DNA of 64,000 bases from Oricola indica (GTDB taxonomy: Bacteria > Pseudomonadota > Alphaproteobacteria > Rhizobiales > Rhizobiaceae), in assembly GCF_019966595.1 (NCBI RefSeq), contig NZ_JAINFJ010000007.1, positions 62,001 to 126,000 of the forward strand, given 5' to 3'. Below, piece by piece: positions 28,895-36,498 of the stretch. The number at the start of each line of letters is the position of its first letter. Positions within the stretch are counted from its first letter, which is position 1. Below the pieces are notes generated by a model, which was given only the letters and a program-made list of their open reading frames with translations, ran no database searches and had not been told where the DNA came from. Both the position numbers and the translations under genes were made by a program.

Positions 28895-29852
28895 CGGCGC
28901 GGCTCTTGCCGTTTTCCTGACGCTCGGCGCGGGTTCGGGCGCACACGCGGTCGAGTTGTTCGAGCTCGATCTTCCCGCACCGATCACCGCAATCCGGAAA
29001 TCCGCCGACGGCGCTTACATCGCGCTTGGACAGGAAACCTTCCGCCTTGTGAGCTGCGACCGGCCCGAAGGCGTTTGTCTGTCAACGGCAGCGCCCGAAG
29101 CCAGGCGGCCGAAACCGTCAGGCGCCCTTCCCGACGGCGGCATGGACGTGGCAGAGGACGGCGATATCCGCAGGGCATGGTATGGAGCACCGACCAACCG
29201 TTACGCCCATGGTGTTCTCGGCGACGCGACCGAAGGCGGCGCCCTGATCGCAATCGATGAAAGCGGCCGGGAAATCAGGTTCGACCTGCCGGAGAGCCAG
29301 GTCTTCGAGGACCTGACGCCACGCATCCATGACCTCGACGGTGACGGCTCGAACGAGGTCGTCACGATACGCTCTTCAAAAACCGGCGGGTCGGCGGTTG
29401 CGATCTACGGGCTGCGCGACGGCCAACTCGTCGAACTCGGCGCAAGCAGCGAGAATGGACGTCCGAATCGCTGGCTCAATATCGCCGGCATCGTTCCCGA
29501 CGGATCCGGCGCGGCCACCCTCTATGCCGTGCGCACACCGCATATCGGCGGGCGATTGTTCTCGCTCGCCTATGCGAATGACACGATCACCGAGAAGAAC
29601 GATATCGCCGGCGACGTCTCGAACCACGTCATCGGCTCGCGCGATCTCGGCCTGTCCGCGGTATCGGACTTCGACGGCGACGGGAATCCCGATCTCGTCC
29701 TTCCTTCCCAGGACCGTATGCGGCTGCGCTTTCCGCTGTCGAACCTGCCGGACATCGCCCTGCCCGGCCCGATCGACAGGTCCATCGCCGTCGTCGGAGG
29801 ACGGATTGTGACTGTCACGCAGGATGACCGTCTGCTGGTGGTCGCCCCCTGA
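28842..29852 (+). CDS. Secreted FG-GAP/VCBS-like beta-propeller protein
   Basis: A 336-residue protein with a signal peptide (hydrophobic stretch around residues 17-35, cleavage near AHA-VE). Two calcium-binding-type repeats are visible, IHDLDGDGSNEVVTI and VSDFDGDGNPDLVLPS, typical of FG-GAP/VCBS propellers, and the spacing suggests further degenerate blades. It is likely periplasmic, of unknown role. GGGAG lies 7 bases before the ATG, inside the 3' end of ribB, so the 53-bp coding overlap appears real rather than a mis-called start. Confidence 0.82.
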   Translation: MWGSKASESGYRLLKFCNGAALAVFLTLGAGSGAHAVELFELDLPAPITAIRKSADGAYIALGQETFRLVSCDRPEGVCLSTAAPEARRPKPSGALPDGGMDVAEDGDIRRAWYGAPTNRYAHGVLGDATEGGALIAIDESGREIRFDLPESQVFEDLTPRIHDLDGDGSNEVVTIRSSKTGGSAVAIYGLRDGQLVELGASSENGRPNRWLNIAGIVPDGSGAATLYAVRTPHIGGRLFSLAYANDTITEKNDIAGDVSNHVIGSRDLGLSAVSDFDGDGNPDLVLPSQDRMRLRFPLSNLPDIALPGPIDRSIAVVGGRIVTVTQDDRLLVVAP

Positions 29853-29858
29853 CCGGTT

Positions 29859-29874
29859 TGTGACATCTGTCACA
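29859..29874. promoter_or_regulatory. CRP-like palindromic operator
   Basis: TGTGACATCTGTCACA is a perfect 16-bp palindrome and fits the TGTGA-N6-TCACA core recognised by CRP-family proteins. It is 60 bp upstream of the membrane protein start at 29934. Confidence 0.5.
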
Positions 29875-29933
29875 TCGCAATGTCCCTCGGCGCCTAGTGT
29901 TGGCCGCAGTCACAAACCGAAGGGGCAATCGCC

Positions 29934-30887
29934 ATGTGGGACTTTTCCATCGCAAAAACCTTGTCGATTCTCGGCCGCACGATGCCGTTCATCCTGCTCA
30001 GGATGGCGGTCTATTTCGGCATCACCTTCGCCTATATCATCGCGACCGGGGCGGGAGCCGGTGTCGGTTACGGTATCGGGCAGATCGGCAGCGAACCGGG
30101 ATCCTTCGCGGTCTGGGGCGGGATCGCCGGTTTCGGTATCGTCTCCGCCATCGTCTACTGGATCCGCGAATACATTCTCTACATGGTCAAGGCCGGCCAC
30201 ATCGCGGTCATGGTCGAACTGATTGACGGCGAACCGCTGCCGGAAGGGCAGATCGCGCACGCGCAGGAAACGGTGAAGGAACGGTTCGGCGAAGCCAACA
30301 TCCTGTTTGCGCTTGACCAGCTCATCAAAGGCGTGATTCGCGCGATCACCGGCCTGCTCGGCGGCGTCGCGGCCTTCCTGCCGATCCCGGGGCTGAACGC
30401 CCTTGTCGGTTTCATCAACGGCATCATCCGAATGTCGCTGACCTATGTCGACGAGGTGATCCTCGGCTACAATATCCGCATCGGCAGCACCAATCCGTGG
30501 GAGACATCGCGGCACGCGCTGGTGCTCTACGCGCAGAACGGTACGCACATGATCAAGAATGCCGTGTGGCTGACCGCGATCATGTGGCTCTTCTCGCTCT
30601 TCGTCTTCCTGATCATGCTCGTTCCCGCCGGATTGCTGGTCTATCTCGTCCCCGGTTCGGCAACCGGCTACGGATTCGTCTTCGCGATCCTTCTCGCCTG
30701 GTCTTTCAAGGCCGCGATCATGGAACCCTTCGCCATTGCCGCACTGCTGCAAGTCTACTTCAAGCGCATCGAGGGACAGGTTCCGGATCCGGAATGGGAC
30801 CGCAAGCTGGCCGGCGCATCGGGCAAGTTCCGCGACCTGACGGAAAAGGCGAAGGAAGCGTTCGGCGGCCGTCCTGTCGCCCAATAA
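29934..30887 (+). CDS. Polytopic membrane protein of unknown function
   Basis: A 317-residue inner-membrane protein. Hydrophobic segments are seen near residues 17-45 (with a glycine-rich YIIATGAGAGVGYGIGQ), 55-82, 128-150, 155-165, 210-235 and 240-262. The C-terminal 50 residues are charged and probably cytoplasmic (RIEGQVPDPEWDRKLAGASGKFRDLTEKAKEAF, read in part). I recognise no named family; homologues are probably annotated as hypothetical. It has AGGGG before its ATG and a CRP-like palindrome upstream. Confidence 0.82.
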   Translation: MWDFSIAKTLSILGRTMPFILLRMAVYFGITFAYIIATGAGAGVGYGIGQIGSEPGSFAVWGGIAGFGIVSAIVYWIREYILYMVKAGHIAVMVELIDGEPLPEGQIAHAQETVKERFGEANILFALDQLIKGVIRAITGLLGGVAAFLPIPGLNALVGFINGIIRMSLTYVDEVILGYNIRIGSTNPWETSRHALVLYAQNGTHMIKNAVWLTAIMWLFSLFVFLIMLVPAGLLVYLVPGSATGYGFVFAILLAWSFKAAIMEPFAIAALLQVYFKRIEGQVPDPEWDRKLAGASGKFRDLTEKAKEAFGGRPVAQ

Positions 30888-30942
30888 CAACATTCTTTCA
30901 GGGACGGATGGCATGGCCGGACATTGATGATACAAACCGGCC

Positions 30943-31872
30943 ATGACTACCCGTCTCTATTCGCACGACATCTTTCTCGATCACCTCACGCCCCCCGGCC
31001 ATCCGGAACGGCCGGACCGGATCAGGGCTGTCTCTGAAGCCCTTGGGCTGGAGTTCTTCGATTCGCTGGACCGGGTCGATGCACCCCGCGGCGATGCGGA
31101 GACCATTCGCTACGCCCATCCCGAAGACTACGTCACCCGCGTGATGGCGCAGATTCCCGAAGAGGGTATTGCGCGCATCGACGCCGACACCTGCGTCAGC
31201 CCGAAAAGCTACGAGGTCGCGCTGCATGCGCTCGGCGCGGCGAACGCCGCGGTTGACGACGTCTTCGCGCAGGCAGTGTCGAACGTCTTCGTCGCGGCGA
31301 GACCGCCCGGCCACCATGCCGAAAAGAATACGGCCATGGGGTTCTGCCTGTTCAACACGGCAGCCATCGCAGCGCGTCACGCGCAGAGGCAACACGGCGC
31401 CGAGCGTGTCGCGATCGTCGATTGGGACGTCCATCACGGCAATGGCACGCAGGACATATTCTGGGACGACGCCTCCGTACTTTATTGCTCGACCCACCAG
31501 ATGCCGCTCTATCCGGGTACGGGCGCAAAGGGCGAGACGGGCGAGCATGGCACGATCTGCAATGCGCCGCTTCGTCCGCAGGATACCGGCGACCAGTTCC
31601 GCGCCGCGTTCAAGGAGCGCGTGCTGACCGCGCTGGACGATTTCCAACCCGACCTGATCATCATTTCCGCCGGCTTCGATGCGCATCACCGCGATCCGCT
31701 GGCCGAGATCAATCTGGTTGAGGACGATTTCGACTGGGCGACCGGCAAGCTGATGGATGCCGCCGGACGCCACTGCAACGACCGTCTCGTCAGCCTGCTG
31801 GAGGGCGGTTACGATCTGAAGGGCCTGGCGGCATCGACCGCCGCCCATGTTTTGCGACTGATGCGAGGATAG
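30943..31872 (+). CDS. Histone-deacetylase-superfamily amidohydrolase
   Basis: A 309-residue zinc hydrolase of the arginase/deacetylase fold, most likely an acetylpolyamine amidohydrolase or related deacetylase. Key segments are HPERPDRIRAV, the active-site tandem histidines in ARPPGHHAEKNTAMGFCLFN, the zinc ligands in VDWDVHHGNGTQDIF, SAGFDAHHRDPLAE and the terminal EGGYDLKGLA. It precedes xseB by 3 bp, the arrangement usual in rhizobia. Confidence 0.92.
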   Translation: MTTRLYSHDIFLDHLTPPGHPERPDRIRAVSEALGLEFFDSLDRVDAPRGDAETIRYAHPEDYVTRVMAQIPEEGIARIDADTCVSPKSYEVALHALGAANAAVDDVFAQAVSNVFVAARPPGHHAEKNTAMGFCLFNTAAIAARHAQRQHGAERVAIVDWDVHHGNGTQDIFWDDASVLYCSTHQMPLYPGTGAKGETGEHGTICNAPLRPQDTGDQFRAAFKERVLTALDDFQPDLIIISAGFDAHHRDPLAEINLVEDDFDWATGKLMDAAGRHCNDRLVSLLEGGYDLKGLAASTAAHVLRLMRG

Positions 31873-31875
31873 ACC

Positions 31876-32127
31876 ATGGCGGACGCCCCGACCCACGCCG
31901 ACGTGAAGGACATGAATTTCGAGACGGCGCTCCAGCAGCTCGAATCCATCGTCGACCAGCTCGAACGCGGAGACGTTCCTCTCGACAAATCCATCGAGAT
32001 CTACGAACGCGGCGAGGCGCTGCGCAATCGCTGCGACGCGCTGCTTAAGGCCGCCGAAGCCAAGATCGAGAAGATCAAGCTCACGCGCGAAGGCAAGCCG
32101 GCAGGGACAGAGCCGCTGGACGGGTAG
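31876..32127 (+). CDS. xseB: Exodeoxyribonuclease VII small subunit
   Basis: An 83-residue helical subunit that multimerises with XseA to degrade single-stranded DNA. The family core is clear: [54 protein letters not shown] (in parts), with the LExIVxxLExG motif. It is separated from the upstream deacetylase gene by 3 bp. In many rhizobia dxs follows; here a pirin gene does. Confidence 0.95.
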   Translation: MADAPTHADVKDMNFETALQQLESIVDQLERGDVPLDKSIEIYERGEALRNRCDALLKAAEAKIEKIKLTREGKPAGTEPLDG

Positions 32128-32217
32128 GCTTCATTCGGCGAACGCTGTGTCGCTCTTGATTGAAATGGGCGCGGCCTCTCCCATTTGCCTTCCTGACGAA
32201 ACACACGGAGGCGGAGC

Positions 32218-33138
32218 ATGAGCTTCTTTCCCGGAAACGACCCCGAGGCCGGCGACGCCTTCGCCTGCGACGCGATTGAAACCCTGATCATACCGAAAGT
32301 GTCCGACATCGGCGGCTTCGAGGTGCGGCGCGCCCTGCCCTCGTTGAAACGCAAGCTGGTCGGTCCATTCATCTTCTTCGACCGGATGGGACCGGCCACC
32401 TTCAAGCCCGGCGAGGCCATCGACGTGCGCCCGCACCCGCATATCGGGCTGTCCACCGTTACCTATCTCTATGATGGCGCCATCCGCCACCGCGACAGTC
32501 TCGGCACCGAGATGGTCATCGCGCCGGGCGACATCAACCTGATGACGGCCGGGCGCGGCATCGTCCATTCGGAGCGTTCGCCGGAGGAGACCCGCGCGAC
32601 CGGAAGGCGCATGTCCGGCCTGCAGACATGGCTGGCGCTTCCCGACGACAAGGAAGAGATCGCGCCCACTTTTGAAAACACCGCGGCCGCAGCAATGGGC
32701 ATCGTCGAGGACGGCAAGGCGCATGCGCGCGTTTTGATCGGTTCGTTTCACGGCGCGTCATCGCCGGTCGCTCAGTATTCCGACACGCTCTATGTCGATA
32801 TCACCCTGCCGGCCAATGGCGAGATCGAAATTCCTGCCGAAGCTGAAGAGCGCGCCATCTATGTGTCGGAGGGCGAGATCGAGATCGCCGGGGACGTATT
32901 CGCGCCGGATCAGCTGCTGGTCTTCCGGCCGGGCGACAGGATCGTCGTTCGGTCGGCGCGCGGCGCGTCCTTCATGCTGTTCGGCGGCGCGTCGCTCGGC
33001 TCGCGGCGTTATATCTGGTGGAACTTCGTCTCCTCCTCGCGCGAGCGCATTGAGCAGGCCAAGGAAGAATGGAAAAGCCGCCGCTTCGACATCGTGCCGG
33101 GCGACGAAGAAGAGTATATCCCGCTGCCGGAACGGTGA
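32218..33138 (+). CDS. Pirin family protein
   Basis: A 306-residue double-cupin protein. The pirin metal site is visible in DVRPHPHIGLSTVTYLYDGAIRHRDSLG and GRGIVHSERSPEE, and the domain boundary near ARVLIGSFHGASSPV. The C-terminal FGGASLGSRRYIWWNFVSSSRERIEQAKEEW block is typical. Bacterial pirins include quercetinases and modulators of metabolism; the role here is open. GGAGG lies shortly before the ATG. It occupies the xseB-tlyA interval where dxs normally sits. Confidence 0.93.
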   Translation: MSFFPGNDPEAGDAFACDAIETLIIPKVSDIGGFEVRRALPSLKRKLVGPFIFFDRMGPATFKPGEAIDVRPHPHIGLSTVTYLYDGAIRHRDSLGTEMVIAPGDINLMTAGRGIVHSERSPEETRATGRRMSGLQTWLALPDDKEEIAPTFENTAAAAMGIVEDGKAHARVLIGSFHGASSPVAQYSDTLYVDITLPANGEIEIPAEAEERAIYVSEGEIEIAGDVFAPDQLLVFRPGDRIVVRSARGASFMLFGGASLGSRRYIWWNFVSSSRERIEQAKEEWKSRRFDIVPGDEEEYIPLPER

Positions 33139-33282
33139 CGCCGGGCCACTGTCTTAACCCGTAGTTCACCCTGTCCTTTAGCTCAGGGCTTACCTTCTTT
33201 ATTTTCCAAAGACTTACCGCGTTTCTTTGCGCCGAAATAACCCGCCTTCCCTAGAGTCTCCGCAGCAACGGGGAAGGTGGCT

Positions 33283-33636
33283 ATGTACTTCAATGACACG
33301 CTGAAAACAGCGGTCGTGTTCGCTTTTCTGGGAGCCGCGACGATCGCGGCCCCGGTCACGGGGGCAAACGCTGAACCGCAATTCGACAAGAAACTGGCCA
33401 AGGTGCTCGCCGACAAGGCAGCAGCGATGCTCGGCGACCTGCGCGGCGGATACACGCTTGAAGACGGAGCCGGACTGGCGCCTGAGGAAGAAGAGACGGG
33501 CTGGTTTAACCAGCGCTCGCACGACGACAGCGCCATGCTGATCGCACCCTATGTCGACCGGACGACGACGAGCTCGATCGAGACCGATGCCTGGCTGTTG
33601 CCGCGCACGGACATCCGTGTCGTCTATACCGGCTGA
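33283..33636 (+). CDS. Small secreted hypothetical protein
   Basis: A 117-residue product with a signal peptide (about 1-30, ending near GANA-EP) and no known domain. The mature part is short, with a Lys/Ala-rich helix, an acidic EEEET cluster and a C-terminal LLPRTDIRVVYTG. The ATG at 33283 has GGGAAGG 5 bases upstream, better than a GTG two codons earlier. It lies between the pirin gene and tlyA. Confidence 0.7.
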   Translation: MYFNDTLKTAVVFAFLGAATIAAPVTGANAEPQFDKKLAKVLADKAAAMLGDLRGGYTLEDGAGLAPEEEETGWFNQRSHDDSAMLIAPYVDRTTTSSIETDAWLLPRTDIRVVYTG

Positions 33637-33660
33637 CACAATCCATTGACCTTGCGTGCA

Positions 33661-33706
33661 TGATTGTCATTGCCAACGCGCGCGTCGCGCGGCAATGACA
33701 TGATCA
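33661..33706 (+). other. Long hairpin overlapping the tlyA start
   Basis: TGTCATTGCC at 33665-33674 and its exact complement at 33691-33700 enclose a GC-rich inner stem GCGCG/CGCGC with a three-base loop; flanking TGAT bases extend the pairing. The candidate start codons at 33700 and 33706 lie at or just past its right foot, and no good ribosome-binding site is visible outside it. Confidence 0.55.
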
Positions 33707-34461
33707 TGACCTCTCAGGATAATTCGCAACGCGCCCGTCTTGACCAGTTGCTGGTTGATACAGGCGCGTTCGCATCGCGCTCTCGTGCGAGAGACGCGAT
33801 CCTTCGCGGCGCGGTCCGCATCGCCGGACAGGCAGCCTCCAAACCGGGCCAGATGGTTTCGTCGGACAGCCCGATCGATATCGACGATCCGGCGCGGAAC
33901 TACGTCTCGCGGGCGGCGCTGAAGCTGAAAGCCGCGCTGGAGCATTTCAACCTCTCGCCAAAAGGCCGGACGGCTCTGGATATCGGCGCGTCGACCGGGG
34001 GCTTTACCCAGGTCCTGCTGGAAGACGGCGCGGCGCATGTCATCGCCGTCGATGTCGGCCATGGCCAGATGGATGCCGGCCTCGCCGCAGACCCGCGCGT
34101 CACGAGTATCGAGGGCCTGAACGCCCGCGATCTCGATCTCGTCCATTTGCAGGGCGAACATCCGCGGTTCATCGTTTCCGATGTGAGCTTCATCTCGCTG
34201 AAGCTTGCCCTGCCTTCAGCGCTTTCACTTGCCGCGCCGGGCGCGGAAGCGGTGCTGCTGGTCAAGCCTCAGTTCGAGGTCGGACGCGCGAGAATAGGCA
34301 AGGGCGGGCTTGTTTCGCGCGAGGATGCCGAGCGTTGCTCCCGTGATCTCGCCCAGTGGCTGTCGGACCAGCCGGGCTGGCGCGTTCTGGGTCTCCATCC
34401 CTCCCCGATTTCAGGCGGCGACGGAAATGCCGAATTCCTCCTCGCTGGGAGGAAAGCATGA
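33700..34461 (+). CDS. tlyA: TlyA-family rRNA 2'-O-methyltransferase/haemolysin homologue
   Basis: A 253-residue protein with an S4 RNA-binding domain (RARLDQLLVDTGAFASRSRARDAILRGAVRI) followed by an FtsJ-like methyltransferase: LDIGASTGGFTQVLLEDGA (SAM loop), VIAVDVGHGQMD, FIVSDVSFISLKLALP and LVKPQFEVGR. Mycobacterial TlyA 2'-O-methylates 16S and 23S rRNA. ATGs at 33700 and 33706 are both possible. A long hairpin covers the start region. The last codons overlap the next gene (ATGA). Confidence 0.93.
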   Translation: MIMTSQDNSQRARLDQLLVDTGAFASRSRARDAILRGAVRIAGQAASKPGQMVSSDSPIDIDDPARNYVSRAALKLKAALEHFNLSPKGRTALDIGASTGGFTQVLLEDGAAHVIAVDVGHGQMDAGLAADPRVTSIEGLNARDLDLVHLQGEHPRFIVSDVSFISLKLALPSALSLAAPGAEAVLLVKPQFEVGRARIGKGGLVSREDAERCSRDLAQWLSDQPGWRVLGLHPSPISGGDGNAEFLLAGRKA

Positions 34462-35732
34462 GCCGGACCGCAACCCTGACGATCGACGAACTCGGTCTGC
34501 GCGGCGACGGTATCGCCAAGACAGACACCGGACAGATTTTCGTGCCCTATTCGCTTCCCGGCGAAACCGTGACCGCGATCGCGGATGGCAAGCGCGCCGC
34601 GCTTCTCTCCGTCCGGACACCTTCGCCCGACCGTATAGAACCCGTCTGTGCGCATTTCGAGACCTGCGGCGGCTGTTCTCTCCAGCACCTGAGCGAAGAA
34701 GCCTACCGTGTCTGGAAAGCCGGCCTACTCGAAAAGGCGCTTTCCGCACACGGTATCGATACGACGAAGATCAAGCCCGCCCAGTTCTGCGACCCGCATA
34801 CAAGGCGGCGCGCGGTGTTCTCCGCGATCAGAACAGAAAAGGGTATTCAGCTCGGCTTTCAGCAGGCTGCCAGCAACCATGTCGTCGATCTCGACGAATG
34901 CCATGTCGTCACGCCGGAAATATTCGGCGCGCGCGCAGCCATGAAGGAGCTGCTTGCAGCCTTTCTGCCGACCGCGAAAACCGTGCATGTGACCGTCAAC
35001 CAGACACTTGCCGGCCTCGATCTCGCCGTGGATGGAAAGATCGAACCGGGGGATGTCGAAAAGCGCGCGGCGGCCGACAAGCTTCGCGCGCTCGGTTTTG
35101 CCCGGCTGACCGTCAACGGGGAAGTGATCCTTGCGCCGAGACGGCCGGTAGTCGAGTTCGGCGATGTGGTCGTCGCACCGCCGCCGGGCGCGTTCCTGCA
35201 GGCCGTGCCCGCGATGGAGGAGGCCATGGCTGGCCTTGTCACCGCGCACATGGCCAAGTGCAAGCGGGTCGCCGACCTCTATGCAGGCTGCGGCACCTTC
35301 GCATTGCGGCTTGCCAAGGGCTCGACCGTGCATGCAGTGGAAGGTGACGGCCCGGCACTCGCCGCGCTCGACCGGGCGTTTCGCGACAATTCCGACAAGC
35401 GGCTGAAGCCCGTGACGACCGAGCGGCGCGACCTCGTGCGCCGGCCGATGACAGCGCACGATCTCAGGATTTTCGACGGCGTCGTCTTCGATCCTCCGCG
35501 CGCGGGCGCCGAGGCGCAGGCACGCGAGATCGCGGCATCCACCGTTCGCCGCGTGGCCGCAATATCCTGCAATCCCGAGACTTTAGCCCGCGATCTTTCG
35601 ATTCTGATTCAGGCGGGTTTCAAGTTGAAATCGGTGACGCCGATCGACCAGTTCATCTGGACGCCACATCTCGAAGCCGTCGCGTTGCTCGAACGGACAG
35701 GCGGAAAAAAGCGTCACTGGTCGGACATGTAG
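34458..35732 (+). CDS. RumA/RlmD-like 23S rRNA (uracil-5-) methyltransferase with Fe-S cluster
   Basis: A 424-residue SAM-dependent RNA m5U methyltransferase. The N-terminal TRAM-like segment LGLRGDGIAKTDTGQIFVPYSLPGE is followed by a [4Fe-4S] site CAHFETCGGCSLQH (C64, C70, C73) with a fourth cysteine at DECHVV (C148). The C-terminal domain has DLYAGCGTF (SAM), FDPPRAG and the nucleophile in ISCNPETLARD (C371). The target uridine is not determinable; relatives modify 23S U747 or U1939. The start overlaps tlyA by 4 bases with GGAGG upstream. Confidence 0.93.
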   Translation: MSRTATLTIDELGLRGDGIAKTDTGQIFVPYSLPGETVTAIADGKRAALLSVRTPSPDRIEPVCAHFETCGGCSLQHLSEEAYRVWKAGLLEKALSAHGIDTTKIKPAQFCDPHTRRRAVFSAIRTEKGIQLGFQQAASNHVVDLDECHVVTPEIFGARAAMKELLAAFLPTAKTVHVTVNQTLAGLDLAVDGKIEPGDVEKRAAADKLRALGFARLTVNGEVILAPRRPVVEFGDVVVAPPPGAFLQAVPAMEEAMAGLVTAHMAKCKRVADLYAGCGTFALRLAKGSTVHAVEGDGPALAALDRAFRDNSDKRLKPVTTERRDLVRRPMTAHDLRIFDGVVFDPPRAGAEAQAREIAASTVRRVAAISCNPETLARDLSILIQAGFKLKSVTPIDQFIWTPHLEAVALLERTGGKKRHWSDM

Positions 35733-35738
35733 GCCGGA

Positions 35739-36488
35739 CTATTTCTTGCGCGCCATGAACGCCATGAAGGCTTCGCGCGCCTCGTCCGATTTCAGCCTCT
35801 GCAAAAAGAGTTCGCCTTCCTCGCGGATGCGATCGAGCACGGGCTCACGCGGCCCCTTGACCAGTTTCTTGGCCAGTTGGAGTGCCTCCGGCGGTTTGGC
35901 GGCGAATGCCTCGGCGGCCGCGATGACCTCCGCCTCGAGCGCTTCCGGCTCGGCGATCTTCCAGATCAGTCCGGCATCGAGCGCCTGTTCGGCGGAGAAT
36001 CCCTCGCCCATTGCGAGCAGCGCAAAAGCGCGTTGATGGCCCATGATCTGCGGCGCGATCAGACTGGATGCGGCTTCCGGCACGAGGCCGAGATCTGTGA
36101 ATGGCGTTTTGAACAACGAGCCGGGCGTCGCGAAGGTCATGTCGCAATGCAGGTGGATCGTCGTACCGATGCCGATGGCCAAGCCATCCACACCCGACAC
36201 GATCGGCTTCCGCGCGCTGGCGAGCGCGACCAGGAAGTCGAACACATCCTTGCCATGGTCTCCGCCGGTGGCGACCGCCAGGAAATCCTGCATGTCGTTG
36301 CCGGAGGAGAACGCGCCGGGCGCGCCGAGAAAAACATGCACGCGCACGTCGTCGTCGGCATCTCCGGCGCGCAGGGCGGAGGCCATCCGGTCATACATGG
36401 CGCGCGTGATCGCGTTCTTCTTGTCCGGACGGTTCAGCCGGATAAGCTGAATAGCGCCCCGGCGCTCGACGATAATATGGTCGGACAT
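35739..36488 (-). CDS. Enoyl-CoA hydratase/isomerase family protein
   Basis: A 249-residue crotonase-fold protein: IQLIRLNRPDKKNAITRAMYDRM, the oxyanion-hole segment GAPGAFSSGNDMQDF, KPIVSGVDGLAIGIGTTIHLHCDMTFA and FTDLGLVPEAASSLIAPQIMG. The second-loop Glu of hydratases is present (VPEAAS). It could hydrate enoyl-CoA or act as an isomerase. It lies 10 bp after the acyl-CoA dehydrogenase, and both probably respond to the same operator. It converges with the RNA methyltransferase gene, 6 bp apart. Confidence 0.92.
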   Translation of the reverse strand: MSDHIIVERRGAIQLIRLNRPDKKNAITRAMYDRMASALRAGDADDDVRVHVFLGAPGAFSSGNDMQDFLAVATGGDHGKDVFDFLVALASARKPIVSGVDGLAIGIGTTIHLHCDMTFATPGSLFKTPFTDLGLVPEAASSLIAPQIMGHQRAFALLAMGEGFSAEQALDAGLIWKIAEPEALEAEVIAAAEAFAAKPPEALQLAKKLVKGPREPVLDRIREEGELFLQRLKSDEAREAFMAFMARKK

Positions 36489-36498
36489 ACTGGCCTCC

